From Lineus longissimus (lineage: Eukaryota; Nemertea; Pilidiophora; Heteronemertea; Lineidae), in NCBI RefSeq assembly GCF_910592395.1, contig NC_088310.1, forward strand, positions 9,865,501 to 9,929,500: a stretch of 64,000 nt of DNA, given 5' to 3'. Of the stretch, positions 47,122 to 59,341 are shown in pieces (position 1 is the stretch's first letter; each line of letters opens with the position of its first letter). Under the pieces are notes generated by a model. It was not told the DNA's origin. It saw only the letters and a program-made list of their open reading frames with translations, and ran no database searches. The translations under genes and the position numbers were made by a program.

Positions 47122-48197
47122 CAGTGGAACCCCGGTTGGCGACCACCTCAGTAACGCGACCACCCCGCTAACGCGACCACGATTCTCCGGTCCCGAATGG
47201 TTTCCTCTCTAATTACCATTAAGAGACCCCCGCTAAGACGACCACCCCGGTACCCCGACCGCGACCACTGGCTTGGCCGGTCCCAAACTGAAAATCAACC
47301 CCGCTAACCCGACCACCAGGCCTAATTGCCGTAATCGGTCGCGACCGCGGCATAGTAATTAGCACCTCGCTGCCAAGCTTTGTTGAGACGGGGACAATGG
47401 CCATGGGAATACATATGAAAACAAAAAATACAATGTGATTTTGCAGGTATGATCAATTGTATAAGTGTAAATGAATAAATAAACTTTCCTTTTCTAACGT
47501 TTTCATTTTCATGGTTTGTTTTCATTACTGATCCAGTTCAGTACCAGACATGCGCACTCAGCAGCAGCAAAATCATGTGATTTGCGTGATTTGCATATGA
47601 ACTTATAATAAACGGCGGGTAGTTTGAAGACCACACTTATGACAATAACAAGCTTGCGAGACGTTTGAATGTTTTATGATATGGAGAACTTGGTTGATTT
47701 ACTACAGTATCATTTTATATTTCTTTAAATATTTTGACTGAAAATAGATTTGATTAAAACTGTAGCATTACTCAACTCATCATTCACGTGGAATCATACG
47801 ACAAGTTTACTTCAATCGTCACAAACAGTCGGGTACATGGAGGATGATTCACCAAATTGCCCGCAAATGCGTCACGTCGGCCAGATAATGAAACTTTGTG
47901 GATAAAATGAGTTACAAAATTACCTTTTCTAACTCATTCTGAGAATGTAACATGTAATTTTATCGACGAACTGTTCTTGCGAGGCATGATAACAAAACTT
48001 TAGAGCGTGCATCATCTCAATCAGGCAGCGTTGCTATGGTAGTACAGCGTACACACGCCATGCAGTCGGCAATTTCGGCGGGAAAAATAATCAGGTATTT
48101 CGTCTGGGGATTCCCAACCCCGCTAACACGACCACCCCGGTAACACGACCACTCCGACCACGGTCCCATGCGTGGTCGTGTTACCGGGGTTCCACTG
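47122..48197. mobile_element. CAGTGGAACC-type DNA transposon, non-autonomous
   Basis: 1,076 bp with inverted ends CAGTGGAACCCCGGT and ACCGGGGTTCCACTG. Subterminal tandem CGACCACCCCG(C/G)TAA(C) words lie at both ends. It is inserted inside the inverted block between CAATATC and ACAACAATA landmarks. The start resembles family C MITEs (CAGTAGAACC). A pogo/Tigger-like origin is possible, but no transposase is seen. The interior is otherwise featureless. Confidence 0.75.
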
Positions 48198-48750
48198 TGG
48201 TTGTGATTTTTTAAATATATGTCCACCAGTCTCTAAACGAGTGACAGCACGCGCAGCCTCTCCTCTTTCGGGCTTCTCCATATCAACCTGGGCAATTTCA
48301 GACAAATTGGACCAAGGATAGGAACATGCATAAGAGCATCCTGACGTAATCGGTGGTAAATATACTCCGCCTCTCGATACGATGTAGGAGCATCGAAAAC
48401 CTGCATCTCAGGATGGCATAAGAAGAGAAGCTCTGAACATAATAGGACGGGAACTTGCATGAGGAGAGATGTGAACATCAGTAGGGAATTGAAATGTGTT
48501 TCCTGCCCTTCCCATCATCATTCTTATTCCCTTCCCTCTCCGTTCATTCTTCTTTCCCTTCTTCCTTACATGACCCTAGTCTCCTGGGCAGCCCTGTATC
48601 TACGTCGTTTTGTTTCACCAAATCCACGTTTCGTGGCAGACACGACAGGTGTGTGACGATACCAGAACAATGTGGATCTATCAGCCCCGATGCACACCAA
48701 CCTGATGTACAGATACAATGGCCTTCCTGGCCCCTCAAACGGCATCAACG

Positions 48751-48822
48751 GTTTCCGTGGTGTAGTGGTTATCACATCTGCCTAACACGCAGAAGGTCCC
48801 CGGTTCGAAACCGGGCGGAAAC
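48751..48822 (+). tRNA. tRNA-Val, anticodon AAC (inverted copy)
   Basis: 72 nt with a perfect cloverleaf. Acceptor GTTTCCG pairs with CGGAAAC; A box TGGTGTAGTGG; anticodon AAC at 48,784-48,786; B box GGTTCGAAACC. TTTT at 48,828 is a Pol III terminator. It is the only plus-strand copy. The discriminator position is T. Confidence 0.88.
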
Positions 48823-49050
48823 TTTATTTTGTATATTTTTTAACATATTTTTAAGCACATCTTCTTCAGCACACAGAATTTTTGAATCGCAACAATTGTT
48901 TATGTTTTTCATGAAGCGAATCGGTGAAGTACATCATTTGGTGATATTTTGATTAAAATATCATTCCGTATAATGGTGCTTTTTGTGTGACTACACAATG
49001 AAAACACACGTTTTAATTTTCTTTTACCCTGTCTATTTCACCCACTTGGT

Positions 49051-49698
49051 TTAAGGAATTAATACCGAGCTGGCGGTCATTGGTTGTATAATCAAGACCG
49101 CTCGGGTAGACCGAAAATGCAGTCCAAAACCCGAGGCGCTTCGCCGAGGGTTTTGGACGTAATTTGAGGTCTACCCGAGCGGTCTTGATTATACAACCAA
49201 TGACCGACAGCGAGGTATTAATTTCTATTCTAAAAGGTTTCAAAATTAAACAAATTAAATACGATTTGAAAGGTATATATGTTCCGTTTTCGTCAAAGAA
49301 TGATCCAGCCTGGTGTCCGGAACTCCGCCATATTGTTGCTTGTGAAGATGACGTCACGCAGCAAGGGAATTCCCAGTCTGCTAGCTCGATTTCTACCATT
49401 TCCTCGTCTTTGACCTCTTCTGAATCCTGACTGACGACCTCGAAAGAGTCCTCGGGTATCCTCCCTACTTCACAAATCCCAATATATCGGGGAATACTTC
49501 AAAATCTCGTGTTCTTGACATTGTTTTGTGGGGCTGAGTCGTTGCTTCTTGGTGAAAATAATTCGTCTGCTAAAATTCAGAATTTTATACCTACCCAGGC
49601 GGTCATTGGTTACGATACCAAGACCGCTCCGATCAAAACGAGGCGTAATGTATTTTGTATTAGAAACAATGATATACTGTGACTAAGGCCTTTTAGAA
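49051..49698 (-). mobile_element. Element E, 648 bp, reverse copy
   Basis: Same length as the forward copy and near-identical by eye (one difference seen: ATTCTTTGACG against ATTCATTGACG). It lies between a tRNA unit and TGTGGTACATATG. Confidence 0.85.
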
Positions 49699-49741
49699 TG
49701 TGGTACATATGTATACCCATGTGGGTGAAAGAGACAGGTAA

Positions 49742-50734
49742 TCTATATAATAATACTGGAAGGGGGACGAATAAAGTCACACTTAGAGGCGTTGGATTGC
49801 CTTGAAATTTTGCATGAATTGTGGTGACACCTTACCCTGATGCAACGTCTTGGTTTTGTTCAAAAATTTACTTCAGTGGAGCAGTAATGAGGGATTTTTA
49901 ATCGGACACTGTCAATTCTCCTTGCCACTTATTGCTGTTAAATTATGCAGGGGCTTAATCAATTATCTGCACTCCCTCTGGGGTGAATAACATTACCTTT
50001 TGAACAGCTGGCTGTGGGGGATGATTGGAACAGCCGGTATACCTGCTGACCTGCTGAACCCAGGTTAATGTTATTCTCAATCCACGATTTCGCGGGAAAT
50101 GAAATTGTAAACAAACGCATGTGTGCAGTTCAAATGTAAACAAAAATGTATTTTTGGTACTTTGGTTGCTGGACTTGGGTTTTCCCGCAGTTAGGAGCTG
50201 GGGTCAAATTGATGGTCTATTGTTTATGGGTGCTGTTTTAGTCAGAGCTAGCCCTTGATTATGAAGGAATTTTCAAATGAAGGTTACCATGGTCTGTTTA
50301 TGTGCTCACCACAGCTTTCAATACTTGATGTATCTGAAGAGGCACGCTGAACCTGACATGGCCTTATCAAGGAGCTGCTCACGATGCTGAACTTCTAGCT
50401 TGCCTGTCGACGAAGTGCCTTGCCCGAGACATTTGGAAGCCGACATGTGAAGGCCTATCTGAGGTCTCCTTCTTCTCCGTATAAAAAGGGGCATATTGCT
50501 GACTAAGGAACGAGGCATATTGACATTGCCTCATCATCTCTATCGGACCAATTGATACACTTTTTATGCACACATACAGCACGCCACAGCTAGGTCCGAG
50601 TTTGTGGACAAATGGTTTGTTTAATTTGCCTCTTCAATATTGCTCCTTTGATATTGCATTAGATTTTCATTGCAATTCAATCTATTCAAGATATAGCCAA
50701 TTTGAACCTGCCTGCGCCACGGGTATAATGCTAG
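49742..50734 (+). mobile_element. Helitron-like non-autonomous element
   Basis: 993 bp beginning TCTATATAATAATACTGG and ending CGGGTATAATGCTAG. It is inserted exactly between A and T of the unit sequence GGTAA|TAAAAG without target duplication. The 5' TC, 3' CTAG (CTRR) and a short 3' hairpin (ACCTG..CGGGT, 50,717-50,725) ending a few bases before it are all Helitron hallmarks. No Rep/helicase ORF is present. Confidence 0.85.
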
Positions 50735-51248
50735 TAAAAGAAATATTTCTCCATTTACGGCCCGCGTACACCAAGCGATTGACCAGGAAGGTGTGTTTGA
50801 TAGTTGTAATACAAACTGCACCAGTATTATACAGGTAATATCCCAAGAGGATGTGCGCCACGAATCGCGGAGTAGGTGAAACAACTGAATAATCGTTGAG
50901 GCCAACAAGAGAAGAGGCACATCCTGTAACCCGTTTAGAGTCGTGGCGGACAAATGAAATTAATCACAACATCACAATGATATTAATTATGTACTTCATG
51001 TAGTTTGTGACATCACCAAGTGGGTGAAATAGACAAGGTAAAAGAAAACTAAAACGTGTGTTTTCATTGTGTAGTCATACAAAAAGCACCATTATACGGA
51101 ATGATATTTTAATCAAAATATCACCAAATGATATACATGTAATTCACCGATTCGCTTCATGAAAAATATAAACAATTTTTGCGATTCAAAAATTCTGTGT
51201 GCTGAAGAAGATGTGCTTAAAAATATATTTAAAAATATACAAAATAAA

Positions 51249-51320
51249 GTTTCCGCCCGGTTTCGAACCGGGGACCTTCTGCGCGTTAGGCAGATGTGAT
51301 AACCGCTACACCACGGAAAC
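51249..51320 (-). tRNA. tRNA-Val, anticodon AAC
   Basis: 72 nt, intact. The D loop has GTAGCGG and the anticodon loop is CTAACGC instead of CTAACAC. T at the discriminator position; TTTT follows. Confidence 0.83.
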
Positions 51321-51917
51321 CGTTGATGCCGTGTGAGGGGCCGGGAAAGTCATTGTATCTGTTCATCAGGTTGGTGTGCATCGGGGCTGATCGATCCACA
51401 TGGTTCTGGTATCTTCACACACCTGTCGTGTCTGCCACGAAACGTGGATTTGGTGAAACAAAACGAGCTGCCCAGGAGACTAGGGACATGTATGGAAGAA
51501 GGGAAAGAAGAAGGAACGGAGAGGGAAGGGAATAAGAATGATGATGGGAAGGGCAGGAAACACATTTCAATTCCCTACTGATGTTCACATCTCTCCTCAT
51601 GCAAGTTCCCGTCCTATTATGTTCAGAGCTTCTCTTCTTATGCCATCCGGAGATGCAGGTTTTCGATGCTCCTACATCGTATCGAGAGGCGGAGTATATT
51701 TAAAACCACCGATTACGTCAGGATGCTCTTATGCATGTTCCTATCCTTGGTCCAATTTGTCTGAAATTGCCCAGGTTGATATGAAGAAGCCCGAAAGTGG
51801 AGAGGCTGCGCGTGCTGTCACTCGTTTAGAGACTGGTGGACAAATATATTAAAAAATCACAACAATATCAATATAATAATCATGTATTATGCTTCATGTT
51901 AGGTTGTGGTGCATATG

Positions 51918-52150
51918 TGTGGTGATCTGCTGGACCAGTTTCAGTGTACAGAGTTTCGGCCAGGCGGCGCCACTAGCGATGGTCCAGCGGAACACCGTGT
52001 GATCTCCGGAAGCGGAGTTGTGAGACAAGCGAGCAAGTGCTGTGGCGAGCAGGCAAGTTATGTGACAGAATTATTGTGAATAAAGAGAGTATAATGGAGG
52101 TAAGCCTTCAGTGTCGTATTTAATGAAGCACGGAAGACAAGAACTTTACA
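51918..52150 (+). mobile_element. Solo LTR, 233 bp
   Basis: It begins TGTGGTGATCTGCTGG and ends AAGAACTTTACA, the TG..CA form of LTRs. AATAAA near 52,079 would be the polyadenylation signal. TATG lies on both sides (51,914-51,917 and 52,151-52,154), fitting a 4-bp duplication. The sister units read GCATATGTATACCC or ACATATGTATACCC at the empty site. A Ty3/Gypsy-type origin is likely but not proved. Confidence 0.75.
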
Positions 52151-52684
52151 TATGTATGTATACCCATGTGGGTGAAAGAGACAGGTAATAAAAGAAATAT
52201 TTCTCCGTTTACAGCCCGCGTACACCAAGCGATTGACCAGGAAGGTGTGTTTGATAGTTGTCATACAAACTGCACCAGTATTATACAGGTAATATCCCAA
52301 GAGGATGTGCGCCACGAATCACGGAGTAGGTGAAACAACTGAATAATCGTTGAGGCCAACAAGAGAAGAGGCACATCCTGTAGCCCGTTTAGAGTCTAGT
52401 GGACAAATGAAATTAATCACAACATCACAATGATATTAATAATGTACTTCATGTACTTTGTGACATAACCAAGTGGGTGAAATAGACTGGGAAAAGAAAA
52501 TTAAAACGTGTGTTTTCATAATGTGTAGTCATACAAAAAGCACCATTATACGGAATGATATTTTAATCAAAATATCACCAAATGATGTAATTCACCGATT
52601 CGCTTCATGAAAAATACAAACAATTTCTGCGATTCAAAAATTCTGTGTGCTGAAGAAGATGTGCTTAAAAATATACAAAATAAA

Positions 52685-52756
52685 GTTTCCGCCCGGTTTC
52701 GAACCGGGGACCTTCTGCGTGTTAGGCAGATGTGATAACCACTACACCACGGAAAC
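52685..52756 (-). tRNA. tRNA-Val, anticodon AAC
   Basis: 72 nt, consensus sequence of the array with intact A and B boxes, T discriminator and TTTT within 9 nt downstream. Confidence 0.87.
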
Positions 52757-53887
52757 CGTTGATGCCGTTCGAGGGGCCGGGAAAGTCATTGTATCTGTAC
52801 ATCAGGTTGGTGTGCATCGGGGCTGATTGATCCACATGGTTCTGGTATCTTCACACACCTGTCGTGTCTGCCACGAAACGTGGATTTCGCGAAACAAAAC
52901 GAGTTGCCCAGGAGACTAGGGTCATGTATGGAAGAAGGGAAAGAAGAATGAACGGAGAGGGAAGGGAATAAGAATGATGATGGGAAGGGCAGGAAACACA
53001 TTTCGATTCCCTACTGATGTTCACATCTCTCCTCATGCAAGTTCCCGTCCTATTATGTTCAGAGCTTCTCTTCTTATGCCATCCTGAGATGCAGGTTTTC
53101 GATGCTCCTACATCGTATCGAGAGGCGGAGTATATTTAAAACCACCCATTACGTCAGGATGCTCTTATGCATGTTCCTATTCTTGGTCAAATTTGTCTGA
53201 AATTGCCCAGGTTGATATGGAGAAGCCCGAAAGAGGAGAGGCTGCGCGTGCTGTCACTCGTTTAGAGACTGGTGGACAAATATATTTAAAAAATCACAAC
53301 ATTATCAATATCATAATCATGTATTATGCTGGGTTGTGGTACATATGTATACCCATGTGGGTGAAAGAGACAGGTAATAAAAGAAATATTTCTCCATTTA
53401 CGGCCCGCGTACACCAAGCGATTGACCAGGAAGGTGTGTTTGATAGTTGTCATACAAACTGCACCAGTATTATGCAGGTAATAACCCAAGAGGATGTGCG
53501 CCACGAATCGCGGAGTAGGTGAAACAACTGAATAATCGTTGAGGCCAACAAGAGAAGAGGCACATCCTGTAACCCGTTTAGAGTCGTGGACAAATGAAAT
53601 TAATCACAACATCACAATGATATTAATTATGTACTTCATGTAGTTTGTGACATAACCAAGCGGGTGAAATAGACAGGGTAAAAGAAAATTAAAACGTGTG
53701 TTTTCATTGTGTAGTCATACAAAAAGCACCATTATACGGAATGATATTTTAATCAAAATATCACCAAATGATGTACATGTAATTCACCGATTCGCTTCAT
53801 GAAAAATATAAACAATTTTTGCGATTCAAAAATTCTGTGTGCTGAGAAGATGTGCTTAAAAATATATTTAAAAATATACAAAATAAA

Positions 53888-53959
53888 GTTTCCGCCCGGT
53901 TTCGAACCGGGGACCTTCTGCGTGTTAGGCAGATGTGATAACCACTACACCACGGAAAC
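53888..53959 (-). tRNA. tRNA-Val, anticodon AAC
   Basis: Identical to the 52,685 copy, 1,203 bp away. The surrounding unit is also almost identical. Confidence 0.87.
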
Positions 53960-55090
53960 CGTTGATGCCGTTCGAGGGGCCGGGAAAGTCATTGTATCTG
54001 TACATCAGGTTGGTGTGCATCGGGGCTGATTGATCCACATGGTTCTGGTATCTTCACACACCTGTCGTGTCTGCCACGAAACGTGGATTTCGCGAAACAA
54101 AACGAGTTGCCCAGGAGACTAGGGTCATGTATGGAAGAAGGGAAAGAAGAATGAACGGAGAGGGAAGGGAATAAGAATGATGATGGGAAGGGCAGGAAAC
54201 ACATTTCGATTCCCTACTGATGTTCACATCTCTCCTCATGCAAGTTCCCGTCCTATTATGTTCAGAGCTTCTCTTCTTATGCCATCCTGAGATGCAGGTT
54301 TTCGATGCTCCTACATCGTATCGAGAGGCGGAGTATATTTAAAACCACCCATTACGTCATGATGCTCTTATGCATGTTCCTATTCTTGGTCAAATTTGTC
54401 TGAAATTGCCCAGGTTGATATGGAGAAGCCCGAAAGAGGAGAGGCTGCGCGTGCTGTCACTCGTTTAGAGACTGGTGGACAAATATATTTAAAAAATCAC
54501 AACATTATCAATATCATAATCATGTATTATGCTGGGTTGTGGTACATATGTATACCCATGTGGGTGAAAGAGACAGGTAATAAAAGAAATATTTCTCCAT
54601 TTACGGCCCGCGTACACCAAGCGATTGACCAGGAAGGTGTGTTTGATAGTTGTCATACAAACTGCACCAGTATTATGCAGGTAATAACCCAAGAGGATGT
54701 GCGCCACGAATCGCGGAGTAGGTGAAACAACTGAATAATCGTTGAGGCCAACAAGAGAAGAGGCACATCCTGTAACCCGTTTAGAGTCGTGGACAAATGA
54801 AATTAATCACAACATCACAATGATATTAATTATGTACTTCATGTAGTTTGTGACATAACCAAGCGGGTGAAATAGACAGGGTAAAAGAAAATTAAAACGT
54901 GTGTTTTCATTGTGTAGTCATACAAAAAGCACCATTATACGGAATGATATTTTAATCAAAATATCACCAAATGATGTACATGTAATTCACCGATTCGCTT
55001 CATGAAAAATATAAACAATTTTTGCGATTCAAAAATTCTGTGTGCTGAGAAGATGTGCTTAAAAATATATTTAAAAATATACAAAATAAA

Positions 55091-55162
55091 GTTTCCGCCC
55101 GGTTTCGAACCGGGGACCTTCTGCGTGTTAGGCAGATGTGATAACCGCTACACCACGGAAAC
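55091..55162 (-). tRNA. tRNA-Val, anticodon AAC
   Basis: Same as consensus but with GTAGCGG in the D loop, shared with the 51,249, 56,301, 57,522 and 58,731 copies. Confidence 0.87.
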
Positions 55163-56300
55163 CGTTGATGCCGTGTGAGGGGCCGGGAAAGTCATTGTAT
55201 CTGTACATCAGGTTGGTGTGCATCGGGGCTGATCAATCCACATGGTTCTGGTATCTTCACACACCTGTCGTGTCTGCCACGAAACGTGGATTTGGTGAAA
55301 CAAAACGAGCTGCCCAGGAGACTAGGGACATGTATGGAAGAAGGGAAAGAAGAATGAACGGAGAGGGAAGGGAATAAGAATGATGCTAGGGAAGGGCAGG
55401 AAACACATTTCAATTCCCTACTGATGTTCACATCTCTCCTCATGCAAGTTCCCGTCCTATTATGTTCAGAGCTTCTCTTCCTATGCCATCCTGGGATGCA
55501 GGTTTTCGATGCTCCTACATCGTATCGAGAGGCGGAGTATATTTAAAACCACCGATTACGTCAGGATGCTCTTATGCATGTTCCTATCCTTGGTCCAATT
55601 TGTCTGAAATTGCCCAGGTTGATATGGAGAAGCCCGAAAGAGGAGAGGCTGCGCATGCTGTCACTCGTTTAGAGACTGGTGGACATATATTTAAAAAATC
55701 ACAACAATATCAATATCATAATAATGTATTATGCTTCATGTAAGGTTGTGGTACATATGTATACCCATGTGGGTGAAAGAGACAGGTAATAAAAGAAATA
55801 TTTCTCCATCTACGGCCCGCGTACACCAATCGATTGACCAGGAAGGTGTGTTTGATAGTTGTCATACAAACTGCACCAGTATTATACGGGTAATATCCCA
55901 AGAGGATGTGCGCCACGAATCGCGGAGTAGGTGAAACAACTGAATAATCGTTGAGGCCAACAAGAGAAGAGGCACATCCTGTAACCCGTTTAGAGTCGTG
56001 GACAAATGAAATTAATCACAACATCACAATGATATTGATTATGTACTTCATGTAGTTTGTGACATAACCAAGTGGGTGAAATAGACAGGGTGAAAGAAAA
56101 TTAAAACGTGTGTTTTCATTGTGTAGTCATACAAAAAGCACCATTATACGGAATGATATTTTAATCAAAATATCACCAAATGATGTACATGTAATTCACC
56201 GATTCGCTTCATGAAAAATATAAACAATTTTTGCGATTCAAAAATTCTGTGTGCTGAAGAAGATGTGCTTAAAAATATATTTAAAAATATACAAAATAAA

Positions 56301-56372
56301 GTTTCCGCCCGGTTTCGAACCGGGGACCTTCTGCGTGTTAGGCAGATGTGATAACCGCTACACCACGGAAAC
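56301..56372 (-). tRNA. tRNA-Val, anticodon AAC
   Basis: Identical to the 55,091 copy. Confidence 0.87.
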
Positions 56373-57521
56373 CGTTGATGCCGAGTGAGGGGCCGGGAAA
56401 GTCATTGTATCTGTACATCAGGTTGGTGTGCATCGGGGCTGATCGATCCACATGCATGGTTTTGGTATCTTCACACACCTGTCGTGTCTGCCACGAAACG
56501 TGGATTTGGCGAAACGAAACGAGCTGCCCAGGAGACTAGGGTCATGTATGGAAGAAGGGAAAGAAGAAGGAACGGAGAGGGAAGGGAATAAGAATGATGA
56601 TGGGAAGGGCAGGAAACACATTTCAATTCCCTACTGATGTTCACATCTCTCCTCATGCACGTTCCCGTCCTATTATGTTCAAACTTCTCTTCCTATGCCA
56701 TCCTGGGATGCAGGTTTTCGATGCTCCTACATCGTATCGAGAGGCGGAGTATATTTAAAACCACCGATTACGTCAGGATGCTCTTATGCATGTTCCTATC
56801 CTTGGTCAAATTTGTCTGAAATTTCCCAGGTTGATATGGAGAAGCCCGAAAGAGGAGAGGCTGCGCGTGCTGTCACTCGTTTAGAAACTGGTGGACAAAT
56901 ATATTTAAAAAATCACAACAATATCAATATCATAATCATGTATTATGCTTCATGTAAGGTTGTGGTACATATGTATACCCATGTGGGTGAAAGAGACAGG
57001 TAATAAAAGAAATATTTCTGCATTTACGGCCCGCGTACACCAAGCGATTGACCAGGAAGGTGTGTTTGATAGTTGTCATACAAACTGCACCAGTATTATA
57101 CAGGTAATATCCCAAGAGGATGTGCGCCACGAATCACGGAGTAGGTGAAACAACTGAATAATCGTTGAGGCCAACAAGAGAAGAGGCACATCCCGTGTAG
57201 CCCGTTTAGAGTCTAGTGGACAAATGAAATTAATCACAACATCACAATGATATTAATTATGTACTTCATGTACTTTGTGACATATAAACCAAGTGGGTGA
57301 AATAGACTGGGAAAAGAAAATTAAAACGTGTGTTTTCATAATGTGTAGTCATACAAAAAGCACCATTGTACGGAATGATATTTTAATCAAAATATCACCA
57401 AATGATGTACATGTAATTCACCGATTCGCTTCATGAAAAATATAAACAATTTTTGCGATTCAAAAATTCTGTGTGCTGAGAAGATGTGCTTAAAAATATA
57501 TTTAAAAATATACAAAATAAA

Positions 57522-57593
57522 GTTTCCGCCCGGTTTCGAACCGGGGACCTTCTGCGTGTTAGGCAGATGTGATAACCGCTACACCACTGAAAC
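57522..57593 (-). tRNA. tRNA-Val, anticodon AAC, one acceptor mismatch
   Basis: The plus strand reads CACTGAAAC where others have CACGGAAAC, which makes position 6 an A facing G. Otherwise intact. Confidence 0.78.
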
Positions 57594-58730
57594 CGTTGAT
57601 GCCGTGTGAGGGGCCGGGAAAGTCATTGTATCTGTACATCAGGTTGGTGTGCATCGGGGCTGATCGATCCACATGGTTCTGGTATCTTCACACACCTGTC
57701 GTGTCTGCCACGAAACGTGGATTTGGTGAAACAAAACGAGCTGCCCAGGAGACTAGGGACATGTATGGAAGAAGGGAAAGAATATTGAACGCAGAGGGAA
57801 GGGAATAAGAATGATGATGGGAAGGGCAGGAAACACATTTCAATTCCCTACTGATGTTCACATCTCTCCTCATGCAAGTTCCCGTCCTATTATGTTCAGA
57901 GCTTCTCTTCCTATGCCATCCTGGGATGCAGGTTTTCGATGCTCCTACATCGTATCGAGAGGCGGAGTATATTTAAAACCACCGATTACGTCAGGATGCT
58001 CTTATGCATGTTCCTATCCTTGGTCCAATTTGTCTGAAATTGCCCAGGTTGATATGGAGAAGCGCGAAAGAGGAGAGGCTGCGCATGCTGTCACTCGTTT
58101 AGAGACTGGTGGACATATATTTAAAAAATCACAACAATATCAATATCATAATCATGTATTATGCTTCATGTAAGGTTGTGGTACATATGTATACCCATGT
58201 GGGTGAAAGAGACAGGTAATAAAAGAAATATTTCTCCATCTACGGCCCGCGTACACCAATCGATTGACCAGGAAGGTGTGTTTGATAGTTGTCATACAAA
58301 CTGCACCAGTATTATACAGGTAATATCCCAAGAGGATGTGCGCCACGAATCGCGGAGTAGGTGAAACAACGGAATAATCGTTGAGGCCAACAAGAGAAGA
58401 GGCACATCCTGTAACCCGTTTAGAGTCGTGGACAAATGAAATTAATCACAACATCACAATGATATTAATTATGTACTTCATGTAGTTTGTGACATAACCA
58501 AGTGGGTGAAATAGACAGGGTGAAAGAAAATTAAAACGTGTGTTTTCATTGTGTAGTCATACAAAAAGCACCATTATACGGAATGATATTTTAATCAAAA
58601 TATCACCAAATGATGTACATGTAATTCACCGATTCGCTTCATGAAAAATATAAACAATTTTTGCGATTCAAAAATTCTGTGTGCTGAAGAAGATGTGCTT
58701 AAAAATATATTTAAAAATATACAAAATAAA

Positions 58731-58802
58731 GTTTCCGCCCGGTTTCGAACCGGGGACCTTCTGCGTGTTAGGCAGATGTGATAACCGCTACACCACGGAA
58801 AC
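58731..58802 (-). tRNA. tRNA-Val, anticodon AAC
   Basis: Identical to the 55,091 and 56,301 copies. Confidence 0.87.
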
Positions 58803-58898
58803 CGTTGATGCCGTGTGAGGGGCCGGGAAAGTCATTGTATCTGTACATCAGGTTGGTGTGCATCGGGGCTGATCGATCCACATGCATGGTTTTGGTAT

Positions 58899-59341
58899 GA
58901 GACAAGACCACAATTGATTTTTTAAGCCTTTTAGCAGTTAAATTGTCAATGTTTGACCGCGACGCATCAACAAACGCGTCAAGTAGTGAAACTGAAATTC
59001 GGATATGATATACGGGTTAGTCTTGCGAGTAACTGGTGCGATGGAAATTGGTGATTGACCACGGAAATTTTTTTATAATCGACAAATTAGACAGACTTTG
59101 ATATTTCCACTGTTTTCAGCCAACTGGCAGAAAAAACTCAAAACACGCCCCCTATTACCCAATTAGCAAAATTCGAAATTAATTTTTTCATCAAATAATT
59201 TCTTTATATCTGTAGACTTGCCACAGCAAATATTTTTTCAATACCTCTCCAAATATGTACTTGAGAGTAAAAAACATGCACTCGTCTAATTGATAGGCCT
59301 CGACCCTCCAACCTATGAATATTCATTAGTGGTCTTGTCTC
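58899..59341. mobile_element. TIR element with GTAT target duplication
   Basis: 443 bp with perfect 13-bp ends GAGACAAGACCAC and GTGGTCTTGTCTC. GTAT flanks both sides (58,895-58,898 and 59,342-59,345), and sister units have a single GTAT there. No ORF; the transposase family is unassigned. Confidence 0.85.

Larger units (their letters stand above)
47081..49050. other. Inverted segment of the tRNA array
   Basis: Every unit landmark in this block reads in the opposite orientation. It is bounded by the two inverted element E copies. Flipping it joins GTAGTTTGTGAT to AACCAAGTGGGTGAAAT on one side and CTTCATGTAAGGT to TGTGGTACATATG on the other, both normal unit continuities. Confidence 0.9.
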
